Part shown: in pieces, positions 62,482-64,000 of the stretch
Layout of the letters: each line of letters opens with the position of its first letter
Position numbering within the stretch: the stretch's first letter is position 1
Source of the DNA: JAWHQP01 sp032586195
GTDB taxonomy: Bacteria > Pseudomonadota > Gammaproteobacteria > Enterobacterales > Pasteurellaceae
NCBI GenBank assembly: GCA_032586195.1
Contig: JAWHQP010000008.1
Span: forward strand, 23,141 to 87,140
DNA: 64,000 bases
Direction: 5' to 3'
The notes under the pieces: generated by a model
Told to the model about the DNA's origin: nothing
What the model saw: the letters and a program-made list of their open reading frames with translations, nothing else
Databases searched by the model: none
Program-made: the position numbers and the translations under genes

Positions 62482-63927
62482 ATGTATATCGGTATCGATC
62501 TCGGCACATCCGGTGTAAAAGCCGTATTGCTGGACGAAAAACAGAATATTCTTGCCACAACGCGGCAGACGTTAACCGTTTCCCGTCCGAAGCCCCTTTG
62601 GTCGGAACAAAATCCTGACGATTGGTGGCAGGCCACGGATATGACAATGCGAGAGCTGGCGATGAAACATAACCTGCAGGCTGTCAAAGCGATTGGTTTA
62701 ACCGGGCAAATGCATGGTGCCACTTTATTAGATAAAGCTGATAATGTACTGATGCCGGCCATTTTATGGAATGACGGGCGCAGTACGGATGAATGCGGAG
62801 AATTGGAACGGCTGGTGCCGGACTCACGCAAAATCACAGGTAATCTGATGATGCCGGGTTTTACCGCTCCGAAACTTAAATGGGTGGCAAAACATCAGCC
62901 CGATATTTTCGGACGAATCTCAAAGGTATTGTTGCCGAAAGATTATTTACGGCTGAAAATGACCGGAGAATATGCCACCGATATGTCTGATGCCGCCGGC
63001 ACAATGTGGTTGGATGTAGCTAAACGGGATTGGGATAACAGCCTGCTGCATGCCTGTCAGTTAGGGCGGGATCAGATGCCTCAATTATTTGAAGGGAATC
63101 AGATTACGGGTTATTTACGCCCTGAGTTGGCTCGGGAGTGGAATATGCCGTCAGTGCCTGTGGTTGCGGGCGGCGGTGATAATGCTGCGGGGGCGATCGG
63201 TGCCGGGTTATACCGGGCGGGACAGGCTATGCTTTCTCTTGGTACATCGGGCGTGTATTTTGTGGTAACGGACAAGTTCACCGCTAATCCGAGCAAGGCC
63301 GTACACAGTTTTTGTCATGCACTACCGCAACGCTGGCATCTAATGTCCGTCATTCTCAGCGCGGCTTCCGCAGTGGATTGGGTGAAGAATGTTCTCGGCA
63401 TCCGGGATATTGCACAGCTGTTTCAGCAAATTGAACGCAGCACGACACGGTCGCAAGCTATTTTCCTGCCTTATTTATCCGGTGAACGCACACCGCACAA
63501 TGACGCTTATGCTACGGGTGTATTTTGGGGATTAACTCACAATGATAATGCCGTAACTATGGCAAAAGCCGTAGTGGAAGGTGTCAGCTTTGCTCTTGCG
63601 GAGGGTATTGATGTGCTGCATGAAACGGGAGTTAAAGCGGATAATATTACTTTGCTCGGTGGTGGGGCAAAAAGTGCTTATTGGCGGCAACTGTTGGCGG
63701 ATATCAGCGGAAAAACCTTTGCCTACCGCACCGGTGGTGACGTCGGCCCGGCTCTGGGAGCGGCAAAACTGGCTCAAATTGCATTGAATCCACAGGAAGA
63801 TATTGCAACCTTCTGCCGGCCTTTACCGTTAGAGGCTGTGTATCAACCCAACCTGCGGCAAACCGCTTATTACGCGGAAAAACGAGTAAAATTCACGCGG
63901 CTTTACCAATGCGTAAAAGGGTTATAA
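62482..63927 (+). CDS. xylB: Xylulokinase
   Basis: A 481-residue FGGY-family kinase phosphorylating D-xylulose for the pentose phosphate pathway. The N-terminal MYIGIDLGTSGVKAVLLDE and GLTGQMHGATLLD are characteristic. The GGGDNAAGAIGAG block includes the catalytic aspartate, and SLGTSGVYFV and LLGGGAKSAYWRQLLADI form the ATP site. AAGGAG precedes the ATG at 62482. It completes the xylA-xylB operon. Confidence 0.95.
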   Translation: MYIGIDLGTSGVKAVLLDEKQNILATTRQTLTVSRPKPLWSEQNPDDWWQATDMTMRELAMKHNLQAVKAIGLTGQMHGATLLDKADNVLMPAILWNDGRSTDECGELERLVPDSRKITGNLMMPGFTAPKLKWVAKHQPDIFGRISKVLLPKDYLRLKMTGEYATDMSDAAGTMWLDVAKRDWDNSLLHACQLGRDQMPQLFEGNQITGYLRPELAREWNMPSVPVVAGGGDNAAGAIGAGLYRAGQAMLSLGTSGVYFVVTDKFTANPSKAVHSFCHALPQRWHLMSVILSAASAVDWVKNVLGIRDIAQLFQQIERSTTRSQAIFLPYLSGERTPHNDAYATGVFWGLTHNDNAVTMAKAVVEGVSFALAEGIDVLHETGVKADNITLLGGGAKSAYWRQLLADISGKTFAYRTGGDVGPALGAAKLAQIALNPQEDIATFCRPLPLEAVYQPNLRQTAYYAEKRVKFTRLYQCVKGL

Positions 63928-63933
63928 TTCTCA

Positions 63934-64000
63934 AAGTGCGGTGCTGACAAAAGCTTTAGCTTTTGAACGTTGGCTTTGCCAACGGTGCCGAAGGCATAGC
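63934..64000 (+). repeat. Dispersed repeat: uptake sequence plus covarying hairpin, copy 2
   Basis: This starts 7 bases after the xylB stop: AAGTGCGGTGCTGA, then TTTGAACGTTGGCTTTGCCAACGGTGCC and GGCATAGC, running into the window edge. CGTTGGC / GCCAACG is a perfect hairpin with a TTT loop. It matches the element at 28082-28150 in layout and most bases. It may also act as the xylB terminator. Confidence 0.6.

Noticed and set aside
1..64000. CRISPR array, prophage, insertion sequence, tRNA or rRNA
   Set aside because: No regularly spaced repeats, transposase or integrase motifs, or clover-leaf/rRNA sequences were recognised anywhere.

Overview
The window is ordinary Pasteurellaceae chromosome with one accessory block. 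About 37 exact copies (hand count, both strands) of the 9-mer AAGTGCGGT, the Haemophilus-type DNA uptake signal, place it in that family. The gene families, the Mannheimia-like capsule locus and the complete ilv, xyl and glpX sets suggest a free-growing rumen-type relative such as Basfia/[Mannheimia] succiniciproducens. The species is an inference; no search was run.

Layout. 1-7.5 kb: the end of a DppA/HbpA-like binding protein, orphan potD, a PuuB-like oxidase, a DoxX protein and an old-yellow-enzyme reductase. Next comes an Lrp/AsnC-type regulator divergent from diaminopropionate ammonia-lyase (dpaL), followed by wrecks of an AGCS symporter and a RidA-type enamine deaminase. 7.5-10.2 kb: yheS and a MarC-family gene. 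10.2-25.8 kb, all on the minus strand: a group 2/ABC-transporter-dependent capsule locus (wecB, wecC, glycosyltransferases, lipA/kpsC, lipB/kpsS, bexDCBA-type exporter, then rffG). It resembles the N-acetylmannosaminuronate capsule locus of Mannheimia haemolytica A1 and contains one frameshifted glycosyltransferase and one decayed gene.

26-37.6 kb: rsmD, ftsYEX, pldB, asd, mgtC, a mutS broken by one missing base, then recA with a LexA box and recX. 37.7-43.4 kb: ilvG-ilvM-ilvD-ilvA with an Ile-rich leader peptide and a classic attenuator. 43.5-50.3 kb: two HAD phosphatases, crcB, sdhE, rpoE-rseABC, nfuA and comF. 50.3-58 kb: carAB with paired ArgR boxes, mlaA, yfbU, zapB and glpX. 58-64 kb: xylR and xylE divergent from xylAB.

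I found no CRISPR array, prophage, IS element, tRNA or rRNA, and no clearly new multi-gene system. The most informative observations are the decayed dpaL-transporter-ridA unit, the mutS frameshift, the capsule frameshift and remnant, the unannotated ilv leader/attenuator, a dispersed uptake-sequence-linked hairpin repeat, and several regulatory sites readable directly from the bases.
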